Shown here: piece after piece, positions 25,560 to 39,824 of the stretch
Position numbering within the stretch: position 1 is the first letter of the stretch
Layout of the letters: every line of letters starts with the position of its first letter
NCBI RefSeq assembly: GCF_040939455.1
Contig: NC_134112.1
Coordinates: forward strand, 19,370,501-19,434,500
Origin: Microcebus murinus
Taxonomy: Eukaryota > Chordata > Mammalia > Primates > Cheirogaleidae
Direction of reading: 5' to 3'
DNA length: 64,000 bases
Made by a program: the position numbers and the translations under genes
Notes under the pieces: generated by a model
The model's database searches: none
Told to the model about the DNA's origin: nothing
What the model saw: only the letters and a program-made list of their open reading frames with translations

Positions 25560-28500
25560 TAAGATTAGAGTTTGTCTTTTCTTCCAAAATATTCTCTAAA
25601 ACTCATTCATAATACAGTTTGATTGACCTGTAACCCCAAGGCAGGTCATTTCATATTTGAGATGCAAAACCTGGGGCAAACCACATCCAGGTTGATCATA
25701 CATGACTACCAGAGAATTGGGTCCTGTCTAAAATAAAGGAAAACAGAGGCTGAAAAAAGAACCACTCTTTTGTTTGGGCAACAAACAACGCATGGTTAGG
25801 ACTGCCAAAAGAAGTTTGGTTAAAAGCAAACAACCAGATTGGCATATGGTTAACTCAATTTTTCCATCTTAAAACGTTTAAACAATAGGACAATTTACTC
25901 TGTCAACACAGGGAGTGTGATTATTTTTATATAAGCTTTTTTAAAATGTTTATTCCCATATATGGTAAGTAGCTGGCTTCCTCCAAAACAACTACATAGC
26001 AATATTCAGAAAGGCATGATCATACTCCAGGTCATTCTCAAAGTGGCATTGGGAAAAGTTCCCTTATTTGTGACCCTGTACTATACAAAAGCAACTTGTA
26101 AGTAATAATGCTTAGTCTATTGCCATTATTCACAGTCCCTTTTGACTCTGGCCAGTAATTGGTCTATATAAATGAGCCCAATTCCCTTAAAATTCCCATA
26201 CATGTTTTGCTCTTTAATTCCTATTTATTGGAACCTAGAATGGTTGGTCTGATTTTGGAAATCAGTGCATAAAATGCTTATATTTTGCCTCTTTTTTTTC
26301 ATTTTATGAGACATCATAACATATTTTTTAAAATCAAATATAAAAGTTAAACTATTAAAAAATGCAACCCATGGGATCACAACCCATAGAAAAATAAGAC
26401 GAACCACATAAAAAGCAGAGACAAGGGAAGATTGTGGAAAATAAACTCCACTTGACAAACGAAAGACTATTCTTTCATCAAAGTATCATGGACAATCGCT
26501 ATTTCATGCTTTATCTGAAGAAAGAGGATGGAATCTGACCTACAAATGTCTGACACACACCTTATTCATTTATGATCCACTAATAACAAACATATATTCC
26601 AATAACAAATACATTATTGTTCATGAAAAAACCCCAAATTAAAGGGTGATTTTCAGTCCAAGTAAATACAGAAAAGCTGCCAAAACCATCTGTTTGACTC
26701 CCAATGACCTCATTTGTTTTCATCAAACAATACTGAGTTTTTTTCAAATTAGATTAATCTTTTGCCCAGTTGTTAGGCTATTTGGATAAGTGTATTAATA
26801 TAACTATTATTAGCATAAAAATAATCTCAAAAGTACTCTGAAATACTTGCTTGAAAGGAATTAGTTATAACTTATTTGCATTTTTTTAAAGACTATTTTA
26901 GCTTCATAAAAGTTAAGAACAATTTGGTAAGCAACACTATTCCATCAATACCTGGCATGTGAATCAGTAAATACCTATTGAATTAATGAATGAATGGAAC
27001 AGGTGAGCAATCTGATTAAAGAAAACAGGAGGGACCCAAATACATGCACACACACCAACCCCTTCTAAGAATACTTTTGAAAATACAAGTTTTCATATTT
27101 CTGTCCTCAAGCAGATCTACTCAACTACCATTTCCTCTTCAATGACAACATTTTTTTAGAGGAAAATAAGTAAAATTCATGATAGGATTCTGTTCCTTTT
27201 TTGTCTGATCCCTCTATCCTTCCTCAACCAACCAACAAATACCAACTTATTACAGATTCATTTTAACTCAATAGGTCTGGAAGGAAGCCTAGCAACTGGT
27301 AGTTTAGCAAGTTCCCTTGATGATTTTTAGTGGCCGCCAGTCTAAGACCTATTTCGTGCCTTTGTGCGTACCATGACCTTCACCTGGGAGCCTCCCCCGA
27401 ACAGCCTTCTTTGAATTTGATTCATTCTTACTTGTTCACAAAAATGTGTTGTTCTCCTGGGAAGCCCACCCAGTCCCACTCCCCAATCCTTTGCCCCCAA
27501 GCCATCCCCTTCCCTTTTCCCTCTGCACCCTGGTAGGCCCTCCATGCAGAACTGCCCCTACTCCGTGGTGTTTCTCTGCGTCCCCCCAAAAGCAAGCTCC
27601 TTAAGGACATGGACACCTTCTCTGGATCTTAGAGTCACTAACACCTTGGCAAATGAACAGTTTAACTTTCCTAGGCCCTTACCTTCCTCATATATAAAAT
27701 AAGAAAGACTAAGTGATAAGCATAAACCAACTAACCCAGTACCCAGCAATGGGGGAAAACAAGTCCCTTTGGTACTTCTGTAAAGATAATAGGTACAGGT
27801 AAAGGTCTTAAAATCAACCAGATAAGTCATATGTCAGGGCCTTAGAGCTTCAACAACACTAAACAGAAAGGCAAATAGTGGCCACAGCTTTCATGAGCCT
27901 CAGCGTGAGAGGTCTTGGTTGATACAAACAGATAACACTTTTTATCACACTGGAAGGTGATTGACATATAAAGATCATGTTTTCCTGTGGGAACGATGTC
28001 ATTACTGAAGAGCTGTGCTCTTGACCAGTGGCCTTAAGCAAAGAATAGGGATGACCCACAAAGACCCATAAAGAATAAGCACAGTTGTAAAGACCAAGAT
28101 ATAATAAATGTAAATTATAATTATTTAAAGGAATGATATGAGGCTCCACATAATTATAAATTACGCACATGAACTACAGAAGTAGCCCAAATAGATGAAG
28201 TATACACAGAATGAAATATACACAGAAGCATAACTATAGAATAATATGGGAAATTTTAAATGGCTCAAATTTCTGAAGAGACTGTCCAAGGTAAAGTGAG
28301 ATGATAATATATCTTCTCTCCATACTGTCCCCACATTGGAAATATCAAAACAGCAACAAAAAAAGTAATAACCTCTGAGCTCTCCCAAAGGCTTCAAAGG
28401 CATAGTATGTCTTATGATTCGAGTGACAAAGATAATAACAATGGTATTTCTCACTGAAAAAATCATTCTTAAAAATAAGAGGCAGGTAAAACGTCTTTCT

Positions 28501-28800
28501 TCATCTAGCCTCTATTCTAAATTTCATCCATTCTATAACTGCAGTTCTGCAGTATTGGACTAAATTCTGTGAAAACAGTTATCATACAAGTCTTAGCTTG
28601 TTGACAGCTGTCAGTGCTTTGTACAACTCATTGGAAAATACAAAAGCACAATTGAGGGTCCTCAGTGAGGCTCTTGAAAGGAAGCTTAATACTGTTTCTT
28701 GCCAAACCACCAAAAGGGAAAGGAAAATACCCCAGGGTAATATGGGGAAGTCCAGAACAAGAGGGCACTGGGATAAGAGAGTGAATATGACAAGTCTAAA
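25560..28800. other. AT-rich intronic stretch without recognised elements
   Basis: I see no exon, RNA gene or clearly named repeat in most of this stretch, apart from a possible diverged MIR near 27.6-27.75 kb. It would be a reasonable place to look for conserved non-coding elements, but conservation cannot be judged from one sequence. Confidence 0.6.
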
Positions 28801-29139
28801 ACACTGGAAGCAGCTAGATGGAATGGAAATGAGGGAATCCACTGTGTTAAGCTTTTAAGGCAAAGATAGCCAATTTTGCAATGTGTGACTCCAACTTTCT
28901 CTCCTAAAGTCTATCATCTTTTAGGTAGAAAGGGCTTAAAAACTCTCAAAGGAATAGGGAAGGAGAACACCCTTGCCATTTTTGGAGTCATTTAGTAATG
29001 TCCATCACATTTTAGCATGTGCACACCTCTCCCCATAGCACTGTGATTTCCAGGTCTCTGTCCATGAGAAACAGACATGTGTGGGCATGACAGAAATGGC
29101 ACGTTGGTTCCCCGCAGCTTGCAAAAACTGAAAATCTAA

Positions 29140-29500
29140 GCATCTATCAATAGGGAGATACTAAATGAATTATTGTATATCTATGCTGTGGAATCCATGC
29201 AACAGTTTAAAAAGCATAAACTGGCCTGGGAAAATTCCTAAGTTGTATTATTGTTGAGATTTTTTTTTAAAGGCAAACTGCAAAAGACTGTTTCATTCCA
29301 TTTATGTAAAAATGAAAGCATACATGCGAAATTACATATATATGTAATAAACTGGAAGAGGTCTGGAAAAGACACAATAAATTGATAACAGTTGTTACTG
29401 CTGAGCAGAGTGGGTTTTGCAAGTTCAAAATGAACTTTCTTTTCCTTTCTTAACTTTTTTAGTATGATGTTAATAATATATTAATGTAGTATTTTTCTAA
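29140..29500 (+). mobile_element. Old L1-type 3' end, sense
   Basis: Text such as 'catctatcaatagggagata', 'tatgctgtggaatccatgca', 'tttcattccatttatgtaaa' and 'gaacttt..ttctta' follows the order of old L1 (L1M/HAL1-type) 3' ends. Subfamily uncertain. Confidence 0.65.
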
Positions 29501-30019
29501 TTAAATTAAATTTAATATTAAACATACTTATGCTAAGGAAGGGAAGGAAGAAGTGAAAGAAATCAGAAGGGAAAAAGAAAAGAAAGTCCCTATACGTGAT
29601 GGGAGGTGGTTAGCCAGTTCTTGGAGCTCAAGTCCTCCTACTCCCATTTATTTACACAACTGAATAACTGGGAAAGACTTTTGAGCAGTATTCATCAGCA
29701 CATCAACATCAGAGTAGTATTTTCTTGGTCATTATCTGCTGTTTTGCTTTATTTCTTACATCATCATTCTAACGATGTAAAATTTTAAAAATAGAGAGCA
29801 GAGGGTCCCAGCTACAAAGGGAAAAGAGATTTCTCACCCCAAAAGTATGCTGCCCGGGACAGGTACTGCCTATCAGCCTCTAAAAGATGTGGTTCTCATT
29901 TCTTATCAGGAAGACCAACTATCTGTCTTTCTTTGCATCCTTTATCTGGTAGCAGTGGTCCCCAAGCCCCAGTCTGCATGAGGGTCTCCATGGAGACTGG
30001 AGCTTCTGATACAGCTGGC

Positions 30020-30190
30020 CTATAAATCTCATGGTGAGACCACCAAGGTCAGTCTCCCATCTCTGTCACCTACTAGCTCCGTGACCTTGGGCAAGTCACT
30101 AAAGCTCTCAGTGCCACCATTTTTTCATCTGTAAAATGGAGCTATGATAGAATCCTGGGTTGTAAGGATTCTAAGCCTGGCTCCAGGGAA
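30020..30190 (-). repeat. MIR SINE, antisense
   Basis: Clear MIR reverse-complement core: 'ccgtgaccttgggcaagtca', then ttttcatctgtaaaatggag. It may sit inside a MER5-like element starting near 29955. Confidence 0.75.
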
Positions 30191-31009
30191 GCACTACTCT
30201 GATACTGCCTGCTCCTATTTTGATGAAGAGGATGGTAATCTTAGTGACTACAGTTATTATTGGGCAAGGCCCAGGAATCTGCATTTTAACAGCGATACTG
30301 TGGCCCATTACATTTAGGGCAACATGATTCCTTCAGGTAAAAGAAAGGACAAACAAACAAGAAGCAATACTCAACGGTAACTCAAAGCATCTAGCAAGCT
30401 TCACTATTGCTTCCTGCCCTAGCAACATTAGATTCCACCTTCCCATATGCTTGCCGATGGTAGAAAGGTCCTTCCAGAAGGGCTGCCTTCACTGGGAAAC
30501 CCGAAGGTCCAACTCAGGGCAGGGCAGGATTCTTGACCATCCCCCAAATGCCTCCAGATTACTATCCGGAGAACTCAGGACGCTGAATTTGCTAGTCTAT
30601 TCTTGGGTGCAGTTGAGTTAGAAAAGGCTTATCTTCTTAAGCTCGAAAAGAATGCTCAGGAAATGTGTTTGTCTTGGGTATCTCTTTCCGTTGGAAGATT
30701 AGGATAACTGGAGGAAAGGAAGACAGACGATGAAGGAACTAGCAGGACAAGAAGGAAAGAAAGTCACACGCTACAGTCCCAGTTTCCCTTCTGTGCCACG
30801 GATCACGGGAAACAAGCCAAAAGTCTGTCAAGTGCAGAAAGAGCATCGATGGCACTTCTATCAGTTGGGCAATGTCTGCATGCAGCACCGTGCTTTCGAT
30901 GCATCTTCCCACTTACGTCCCTCCAGTGCAATCGCTATCCTCATTCTGCAGCTGAGGGATTTAGGGTAGAGAGAGGTCCATGTCTGCACCTGCTCGTGTG
31001 CTGATGGTG

Positions 31010-31440
31010 GTGAGCTAGTTTCCTGCGTCTGCCTTAACACATCACACAAACGTGGTGGCTTAAGACAGTAGATGTTTATTCTCTCCCAGTTCTGGAAACT
31101 ACAAGTCCAAGATCAAGATGTCAGCAGGGCCCTGCTGCCTCGAAGGCTCTGAGAAAGACCCCTCCTTGCCTTTCCCTAGCTCCTGGTGGCTCAAGTGCTC
31201 CTGGGCTGGTGGCGGCTTCACTCCAGCCTCTGCCTCTCTTGTCATACAGCCTCCTTCTTTGTGTGCCTCTGTCTCTATCTCCTCCTCTTCTTATGAAGAC
31301 ACCAGCCACACTGGTTTTGGGGCCACCCTAATTCGCTATGATCTCATGTTAACTAATTATATCTGCAAAGATCCTATTTCCAAATAAGGTCACACTCTGA
31401 GGTTCCAAGTGGTGGTGAGATTTGGGGAACACCCCGCTGC
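31010..31440 (-). mobile_element. MLT1-type MaLR solo LTR, antisense
   Basis: Plus strand carries the reverse complement of MLT1: 'gtggtggcttaagacagtag', 'ctcccagttctggaaactac', 'cttatgaagacaccagccac' and 'ctatttccaaataaggtcac'. It lies about 0.9 kb downstream (in gene sense) of exon 3. No retroviral internal genes are present. Confidence 0.82.
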
Positions 31441-32168
31441 CCGGCACAGCTGGATTCTGACTCGGCAGCACGGTTCCAGAGCCCACATCCTAGACCACTG
31501 TGCTTGCACGGCCTCCTGTGCGCCCCTTGCTGTGAAGCAGGACCGACACACATGCACCGCACGGCGTCAGAGTGACCTGGCTCCTGTCCTCAAGGAGCTG
31601 ATGACCAACTTATCACAGATGAAATAGCAGGTGGGGGCAGCGCACCACCGCAGTGCCCTGTGAACTTCTGTGGCCACGGAAATATAAACGGGGCAGTGGC
31701 AAATGGGGACCGGGGGACCCCGGGGCACAGGCAGCCCCTGGGCACGACTGAAGGACAAGCCTGGGCGCAGGCAGAGGGAGAGGTGAGACCAGGAACATAA
31801 CGTCCATGACACAGCCTGCGTCTGGGGGAACGGGAAATGAAGTCGAATGAAGGAGATTTTAGAGATGCTTCAAAGACACGCAGAGGAACTTAGATTTAGT
31901 TTGGAAGAAAAGGAAAAACCGAAGGCAGACTGAAATGATAAAATGAGGGTTTAAAGACGTCGCTGGCAGAGGTGGGCAGAGCAAGTGTGGAGCCTGGAAA
32001 AAGTGAGTGTTGAAACTTGTTGACAGAATACGCTCGTGTGCATGTGTACAAACACGCACAGGCGTCACGGTCGCATCTTCTCTGTGACATGTTAACAACT
32101 TGCCTTAGGAAATAAATCAAACCTGCAGATGCTGACCATGCTTTCGTTCCTCCTCCAGCCCTTTCCTA

Positions 32169-32417
<249 letters not shown>

Positions 32418-33169
32418 CTAGGCAAAAAGAGACAAGACACAGTTGAAACAAGCCTCACACAGAACACCCAGGATCCGAACACGCAGCTGAGGTCTTCCCG
32501 GCTCCCCCGTCCCATCTCGCCTTCACTTGGCAAGAGCACACTCCGTGATCGCAAATGGGGTCTCACTCTCCCGGGAATGAAATACCCATCCAGGAACACA
32601 GGACTTGTGCAGAGTAGAGGCAGATGAGAGGGGATGAAAAGTCCCTTCTTTAAAAGCCAGCTTCACCTAGATAACCGAATGCCCAGGGAGAAGCTGTCTC
32701 CCACTCTGTTCTAAGGTTTCTTTTTCGTACACACTACAGAAACGATAATATTTGTGCAAATCATATTCTGCCCATTGGGCTACCTGGGCCGGGACTGCAT
32801 CGTGAGAACAAAAATATTTTCACATGGCCGTCCAACAATTCTTAATAGTAGAGTGTGCTAAAATGCAGCAATCTAAAGTTCCAACTCAAATAATGACAAA
32901 GCTGAGTATTGAATCGGCTCAGTAAGAGAAAAAATAATATTCCACATGCCAAGCAGAGACACAGTTGTCAGTGTTTTATAGCCGTGGGACAGCTGTGTTA
33001 TATTAGCACTTATGCTAATGAAAGTGTGGTGAACATTTGCATCTTCGGTTTTACCCTGAAAGGTTAGCTGTTAAAAAGTCTCAGAGAAGATCCAAACATG
33101 ATGTATGTGCCTGTTTGTATTCAGATTATATGCACATGAACCAAGAATATTATGTCACAAAAATTCAGC

Positions 33170-33360
33170 ACAATTTCAGCCTGAAGAAGTGCCTGCTATT
33201 TGCTAAGTGCTTGCTGTAGCTTTCATTCTTATTCAAATCCTGTGAGATAAATAGTATCATTATCCCCGCTTTACAAACAAGTAAACTGCTGCTCAGAGAA
33301 GGGAGCTGACTTTTCCAAGATTACACAGCCTTGCAGTAGCTGGAATTCAAGTTGAAGCCA
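33170..33360 (+). repeat. MIR SINE
   Basis: MIR order is visible: 'gcctgctatttgctaagtgc', 'cattatccccgctttacaaa', 'gattacacagccttgcagta', then gctggaattcaagt. Confidence 0.8.
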
Positions 33361-33615
33361 CAAATGTGGACACACCCAGACGCTACCCTGGGTGAAGGCT
33401 GGTAGTATAACCTTCACTGCCTGATTGGGGGGGGGGGCAGATTGGAGAGCAGCAACTGGCCAGCTCTGCTCACCTTGCACGAACCTAGAACCTTCCTGGA
33501 ATATGTACAACTCAGCCCTGACAATGACCTTGAGGAGGGTCGCAAATATGCCCAGGATGCCCCGACACCATGAGACTAATGAAGATCTCACCTTCTCTGC
33601 TCCAGAACCAAGCAG

Positions 33616-33617
<2 letters not shown>

Positions 33618-33677
<60 letters not shown>
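33618..33677. repeat. (TG)30 microsatellite
   Basis: A 60-base pure TG run, the longest dinucleotide repeat in the window, followed by a short gggagct triplication (33679-33698). Confidence 0.98.
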
Positions 33678-33678
<1 letters not shown>

Positions 33679-34406
33679 GGGAGCTGGGAGCTGGGAGCCC
33701 AAGCCAAGCCTATGTGCCGAAGTCCAGCCCAAGGCAGTTCTAAGATAAAATCTTGTCACCTTCTGCACTGTCCTCAAATTCTCTGGGACTTCCAGAGCCC
33801 CCCAAGACGCTCCCAGGGGCTAGCTCTAAAATAAATCCAGACTGTCATCCCATCCCCTCTCCTTTCAAAGATCAGGGCATCTGAGAGTGCCCGAATGCCA
33901 CTCGCTCCTACTCGCCATCACAACCCCCCAGAGCGGGCACCTCGGGGCCTGGCCTTCCCAACAACTCTCTTTCCACACCAGTCTTGTTACTTCCCTGCCC
34001 TCGTGGCCTTGCAAGGCCAACTGAGACATGGGAATAACAAGCCGCCGTAGCCAGCATTGCTCAGACTTGCCCACTGGATGACAAACATAGAAAACGTGCT
34101 CAGTTCAGTTAGGGACCCCTTGGGCGAATGCCGTAAACAGTCATGACACAGTCCCAGGACCTGTCCGACACTCAGAGAAAGGGCAGCCGTCTGCAGCCAC
34201 CTGTACCCCACCCTGTACACTGTACCCCACAATGCTTCTGTAGTTTTGCATTTTCATTTACAGGTTATCACCTACGAATGGAGAGTATGGTGGGCCTGAG
34301 TAACTCAGTCTCCCTTCATCTCTCTTTATTTTCCCTTTTTGGTATCTGTTATGTGGTAAGTGCCCTCTCAGGACTAACCTCCTTTACTCTTTAAAATCCT
34401 GTGAGA

Positions 34407-34573
34407 CAGTGCTCCTCATCCTTAGCTGCAAATTAGAACCCCCCACAGAGTTCTTAACAAACGCTGTCTCCTACCCCCTGAAGCTCAGATCTGATTAATC
34501 CAAGGAGCAGGCACGTGTGTTTGTTCAAGCTCACAGGTAATTTCCATTGTGCAAACCGGGCTGAGAACCACTG
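34407..34573 (+). mobile_element. MER5A hAT-type copy
   Basis: Left end cagtgctcctcatccttagc, right end gggctgagaaccactg, with the near-palindromic MER5A layout between. Non-coding. Confidence 0.82.
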
Positions 34574-35859
34574 CTGCAGAGAGAGTACTCTTGTCGCCAG
34601 TGAGGCTGAGCTGGCTGGAGCTGTCCACCTCCCTTTGTGATCAGCAGACCTATGGTCTAAAGTCAGGCATGCTGGCCCCCCAACCCTCCAAAGCCCCCCT
34701 CTCCCCCTGTCTTCTCCATGACAATGGTGGTGTCAATGCATAACTCTAAGTCATGGCCCTTAGATTTATTTTTCTAATTTTTTCTTAAACTACAAAGCCA
34801 ACACATTGTTATGGTCACCATGCAAATTGAAGAGATACATTTTTAAAATTTAATAAGCCCCTCCTACTTCCAACAAGTCATTAGGAATGACCATATGCTG
34901 CTTGGTATTATGAATGGTGACTTTGCTTTGCAAAGTGTAGTTCCAGCAAGCCATATTTTGATGCCAACGCCCCCACCCCAGGACCACAGCGAAGAAAACT
35001 TCCTCACAAGCAGAGCTTCGGTCACCATGAGACGTCGTGGCTTTACACCTTTGGCAAACCCAGCAGCAGCCTTAGCAAAGGGCCACCCCAAGTGCACCTC
35101 CTCTCTGGAGGGAAGAATCCTTAGACACAGGGGCTCTCGGGGCAGGCAAAGTGGTGAGAAGACACAATCTGGGATCGGATCAGTGGCAAGGCACACACTC
35201 TGTTAAACATAGAAGTCTTCGTCCAATTAGAAACCTGGGAGCCAGTCAAAATCCATAACAGGATCCCAAGATTCATAATAAATAGCTTGTAATTACAGTC
35301 CAGCTCAAAAGTTATTCCAACCAGATGGTTTGTAGATTCACATCTGGAATTTTTTTTGTACATACACATACAGAGAGAACAAACCTAAGCCTGAGCTATA
35401 GGTTTAGTGCATTTTTTTATCCCTTCTGATTACATTGGGATATATATGTATTTTTTATATCCAATCGAGGGTCATGTTGGTGCAGAACTGCCATGTCTGA
35501 TCATTTCCCTGGTATGTGATTGGTGTGGATATGGGGTACATCCTTCAGAATCCCAAAGAAAGAAATAGACCTCAAAAGAAAAAGAAAAACTCCAGAGAAT
35601 CACTGGTGATTTCTCCATCTCCTTAATTGAGTCCAGCAGCTTAAAGAGTAAATTCAAACACAGGTTAATTAAGACCATCGCTTTGTTTTTCCCAGTTTTG
35701 CCAAGAGACAAAAAACATTGGTCCTCGAGCCAGGGGCTCCAGTGAGAAGTGGCCGGGCAAAGTCTTCAAGAGCCCCTACCCCCCTCAGACACATCCGCAT
35801 GCACCACATGTCATCGCTGTGACTTGGGGTCACCGTTCATTCGGTTCACTCTTTCATTC

Positions 35860-36045
35860 AAGAGACATTTTTATAATTCTGACTCACACCTACTGAACAC
35901 GTTCTCTGTGAGTTCAGGCTCCGGGCTAAGAATCTTATACGCATTCTTTCACCAAAAATTCTACATCATCCCCATCTTACAGATGAGGAACCAAGGTCAG
36001 GAAACTTGCCCAAGGTCACACAAGAGGCGGATCTGGAAAACAAAT
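35860..36045 (+). repeat. MIR SINE
   Basis: Contains cccatcttacagatgaggaa and cttgcccaaggtcacacaag, the MIR core, preceded by diverged 5' sequence. Confidence 0.8.
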
Positions 36046-38459
36046 GCTGCACTTTGCTCTTTTTCCCAGGCATTCAGGACACAGAAGAGAACAAAACAAT
36101 CTTCCTGCCTTGAGGCCCCGGGGGGAGACTGGTGCCTTCCTGGTGGCTCCAGACTGGAGCTGTCTAAGAGCAGAATAACTGCAAGGACCTGTGTCATTGC
36201 CAACCGCGGGAAGGTCTGCAGACACCAGCTGTTTTCTGGTAACAAGGAAAGTCGTTCCAATTTGGATGTCCACAGAGATGTGCCTGTCACACCTCCGAGG
36301 CCCAGACTGGCATCCTCAAACAGTCTCCCCCAAATTCCAGCCTGGGGTTGAGTCTCCTCAGATCTAAGCAACAGAGATGGTGACCTTTTCAAGGAAAAGG
36401 TCAGAACACTCTAAAAAAAAAAAAAAATCAATCTAACCAGTGAATCAGAGTAATAAACCTCATCGCATCTTTAATTCTCAGTCTCCTTCCCCGTGTTTAC
36501 CTTTCTAGGGTCAGCCAGCTGACGATTTACCTGTTGTCAAAGGCATCTGTCTGTCTGCACAATTGCCTCCCTTCCAAAAGAAGAGTAACAGATTCTCTAA
36601 CATGGACCAAATACATCAAAACCCAAAACGTAGCCTCTAGAGGCACATTAAATGAAGTGCCAACACGCGAAAATAAAAGGGGGGCACCGGGAGTAAAAAT
36701 TTTAAAAATCTACATGGCTGGCAACAAAGCTCTATAAGGATGTGAGCCAAACCACAGCTCCCGCCGCAAGCCAAGTTCAAACAGGATTCCGACAGCCGGC
36801 TTGCTGTGCCGGAGACCCGCCACTAGATGGCAGCACGGGGTCCCCGGTCTTAGGAACTGCAGCCCCGAGGCCGGCCGGCCCCTCCTGAGCACCTCGCTGG
36901 GTCGGGTGTGGAAGGAAATGAGCGCTCAGCTCACGGATGAGGGTAGACTAGACTGAGGGGCACAGGGAAGATGGCAAAACACCCTTGTGAAATGTCCCCT
37001 GGTACTTTCCTCAACCAGAAATAAAAAAAAATGCTTTTGAAATGCTTCTGTTCTATTCCAAAGCAATGCCCTGAAAAAAAATTTTTTTTCAAAGATTCTT
37101 CCAGAATCAATCCTGTCATGGAATATGGAAAGTATTACCTGACCTTTCATTTACATTAAAAAATAATAAAATAAAAATCTGAAAGGAAAACCACGACAGC
37201 TAATATGATGAGGGTGGCAGGGGAGAAATGTCAGTTGGCAAGATACTGTATGTTTAGACTATGAAACAGCATCACAAATCTCTTGAAATAAAAAAGAAAA
37301 CAAAAACGCCTGGTCCCCTGCCGGCTTACCCTATTTGATCAGCCACACGGGAAAGGTGGCACACCACACAGGGCTCTTCCCCTAGAAGATGGCATTCTTG
37401 CCCTTCCATTCCTGTCTCAAAGCAACGCCTGCTTCAGAGGCAAACAGTTGTCATTCGGCAAAACTGCAAATTCAAGGTGTTAGATCCTTTCTCAGAAAAC
37501 CAAGAGGGCTGGGAAGTTACGATATTTTTTTTTTCTGCCCCAATGAGCAACGTGTCAATGAAGCACATGGGCCAGGTGGCACCATCAGGAGGAAGAGTAG
37601 AAGTGGCTCTGGAGGTAGGAGGAAGGAGGCAGAAGTGGCTCTGCCTGGCCCCTGCCTCCTACACAGAAGCACACTCCCGGGTCATTTCATCTCAGTACTC
37701 TTCTCTGGGAGGGGCTTATGCATTTTGCTGCAAATATCCACAAGAGTGGCCCCACACTCATCCCGGATAGGCTATGTCCTTTGTCATCAGCTCCTGGGAG
37801 AGATACCCCAGCCTGGCAACGCTGAGAGGGAAAGGAGCTTAGTCGGCAGTGGAGGTTACAGAGCTGCAAACCAAAGCCTTGGCACATGTGTCATTACACT
37901 CAGTGCCGTGGGAGAGCGACAGAAATCGTGTCGCAAGGTTCCCGTTGTCCGGAAACAGACAAGCTCTTGGGGAAAATGAGACATCAGACCTTAGCAAATC
38001 AACCGAATGCTTCAGTGTAATTTCTGCCACCAAGTGAGAAGAACGGAAGATAATTTCACCTTGATTCAAAAGCCATCGAAGTTGGTGAGCACAGATAGGA
38101 CACTTTGGCCCCTCACCTTCAATTATTTGAAGTGCACACATACAATAACGTTTCACACGGAGAGTCTCAAAACTGCTCAAACAGGAATTTGTTTTTAGGA
38201 ATACGGATGCCTTGCATCAAGCAAGTTTCCCAAAAGGATGGAGCGAGGGAAACTGATCCAACATCAGCATGTGTATTCTCACTGGAATTGCTAGTCTCCC
38301 CATGCATGAAGTCAAAGAGGTCAACTTCTCCTTGAAGTGCCCCATTGTAACCCAATTCCAGGGCCAAAAGAGCCAAAGGGAACTTTATGGCACTTATGAA
38401 CACGGGTCACAATCTCTCCCAGGCAATATTATACCACTTCTCATAAACAGAAGAATAAT

Positions 38460-38640
38460 ACTTCATGTTTACATAGCACCTTTCTTCTAAAGAGCTCTGC
38501 AGACATTATTTCATTAATCCTCACAGGTTTCTTAAGATTTGCAGACGGAGGAATGGCGCATAATGAAGTTAAGTGTCTCGGTTCTCTCAAAGAGCCAGCG
38601 AGCAGTGGACTTGAGAACAGAACCTGGTTCCCAGGCTGGG
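38460..38640 (+). repeat. MIR-like fragment
   Basis: Has 'tacatagcacctttcttcta', 'tttcattaatcctcacaggt' and 'gaacagaacctggttcccag' in MIR-like order. Family assignment uncertain. Confidence 0.5.
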
Positions 38641-39824
38641 ATTAAGGGACCAGCCAGGAAAGTTCGTTGCTAAGGCACAGCATTAAAATTCACAGGTGTA
38701 TCATATTAGAATTAGGTTAGCTCCGACATGACTGTTGAGATTTTAGGAATAGATTAGTATGTAGTGGAGCTGGTCTAGAAATTTTCTGGAAAGTCAGGCT
38801 ACCTAGGTCAGAGAGGTGAGGTCCCCTGCCACGTTTCTGCCCTGGTATAAGGTAATTTATGAAAGGTGCAATGGAAGGAACGGGCCAAGACTTAGCAAGC
38901 AGACCTGACTTCAAACCTGTGAGGTTCTAGAATGCAGAGAAGTAGGCAAAAGCTGAAAAAAGAAGTGTTTGGGCAGCATTCAAAGACCTGAAGGGGATGG
39001 ATTCCATTCCTTATCAGTAGTTCTGACCATTGGAAATGGTAAAATAAAATGATTACCTCTCTGGAACGTACAGTCAGGGGAAATCCTTTGCAAGAGAGCA
39101 TGAGCACTCAGAGAGGAGATAATGCAAGCTTGTGCCTGCCCCAGCCTGTCTCTTTAGGACAAAATCTGCTCTCATAAAATAATAATGGATAAGGGGCAGG
39201 GAGGGGGGTGGTGCTGAGATAGCCCAGTGGTTGCCAATGGCAATATTAAATTTGATTGATGATTTATTATTTTAATTAAGCTTTTGTTTGCTTGTTCATC
39301 ATTACTGATAGTACAATTGACTTCCCCATAACTCTTACACAGAAAGATCCAGAAGAAAAAAATAAAAGGCAGTTTGGTCAGCCACAAAGCCTAAGTGTAC
39401 AAGTGCAAGACTCTGGGTCATGTATCTCTCAGTTCAATAGGACTTGCGGAAAAAAAAAATAAAATGGAGAGAAAGACAAAACTAACAAACCCATTTCTAA
39501 CGTGAGGAAAGTGAAGGTGGAAGGGAAAAGAACCCAAACTCCCCAGCCAAAAGAAACGGTGTCCCAAAACCTCTTCTCTTTCCAAACTGAATGGGTTTAG
39601 TTCAAGAAATGGGAGGTGTGAACTGTGGCCTTTGCACGATGTACTTTGAGCTTTCAATGTACCATTTCCAGATTTTTCTGTAGCCCCAACCTCCACTGCT
39701 TTTGCAAATCCCTTCCATAGCCAAGGCCACAAACAGAGCTGATCCATCCTTAGCCAAACAATGAAGTGGCATATAGTTCTCCAGGCAGGTTGCTGGATTA
39801 TTAAGAAAAATAGTACAGGACCAG

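Noticed and set aside
23395..31440. Two MLT1-type LTRs considered as the ends of one endogenous retrovirus
   Set aside because: They are in opposite orientation, 7 kb apart, and the DNA between is L1, MIR, microsatellite and unique sequence. They are independent solo LTRs.
35749..36351. 200-codon plus-strand open frame
   Set aside because: Part of it is a MIR SINE (about 35.86-36.05 kb), so it is not a conserved coding region.
37389..37979. 196-codon plus-strand open frame
   Set aside because: Composition and sequence show no protein-like domain, and it lies within BMPER intron 2 without a promoter or splice signals I can support.
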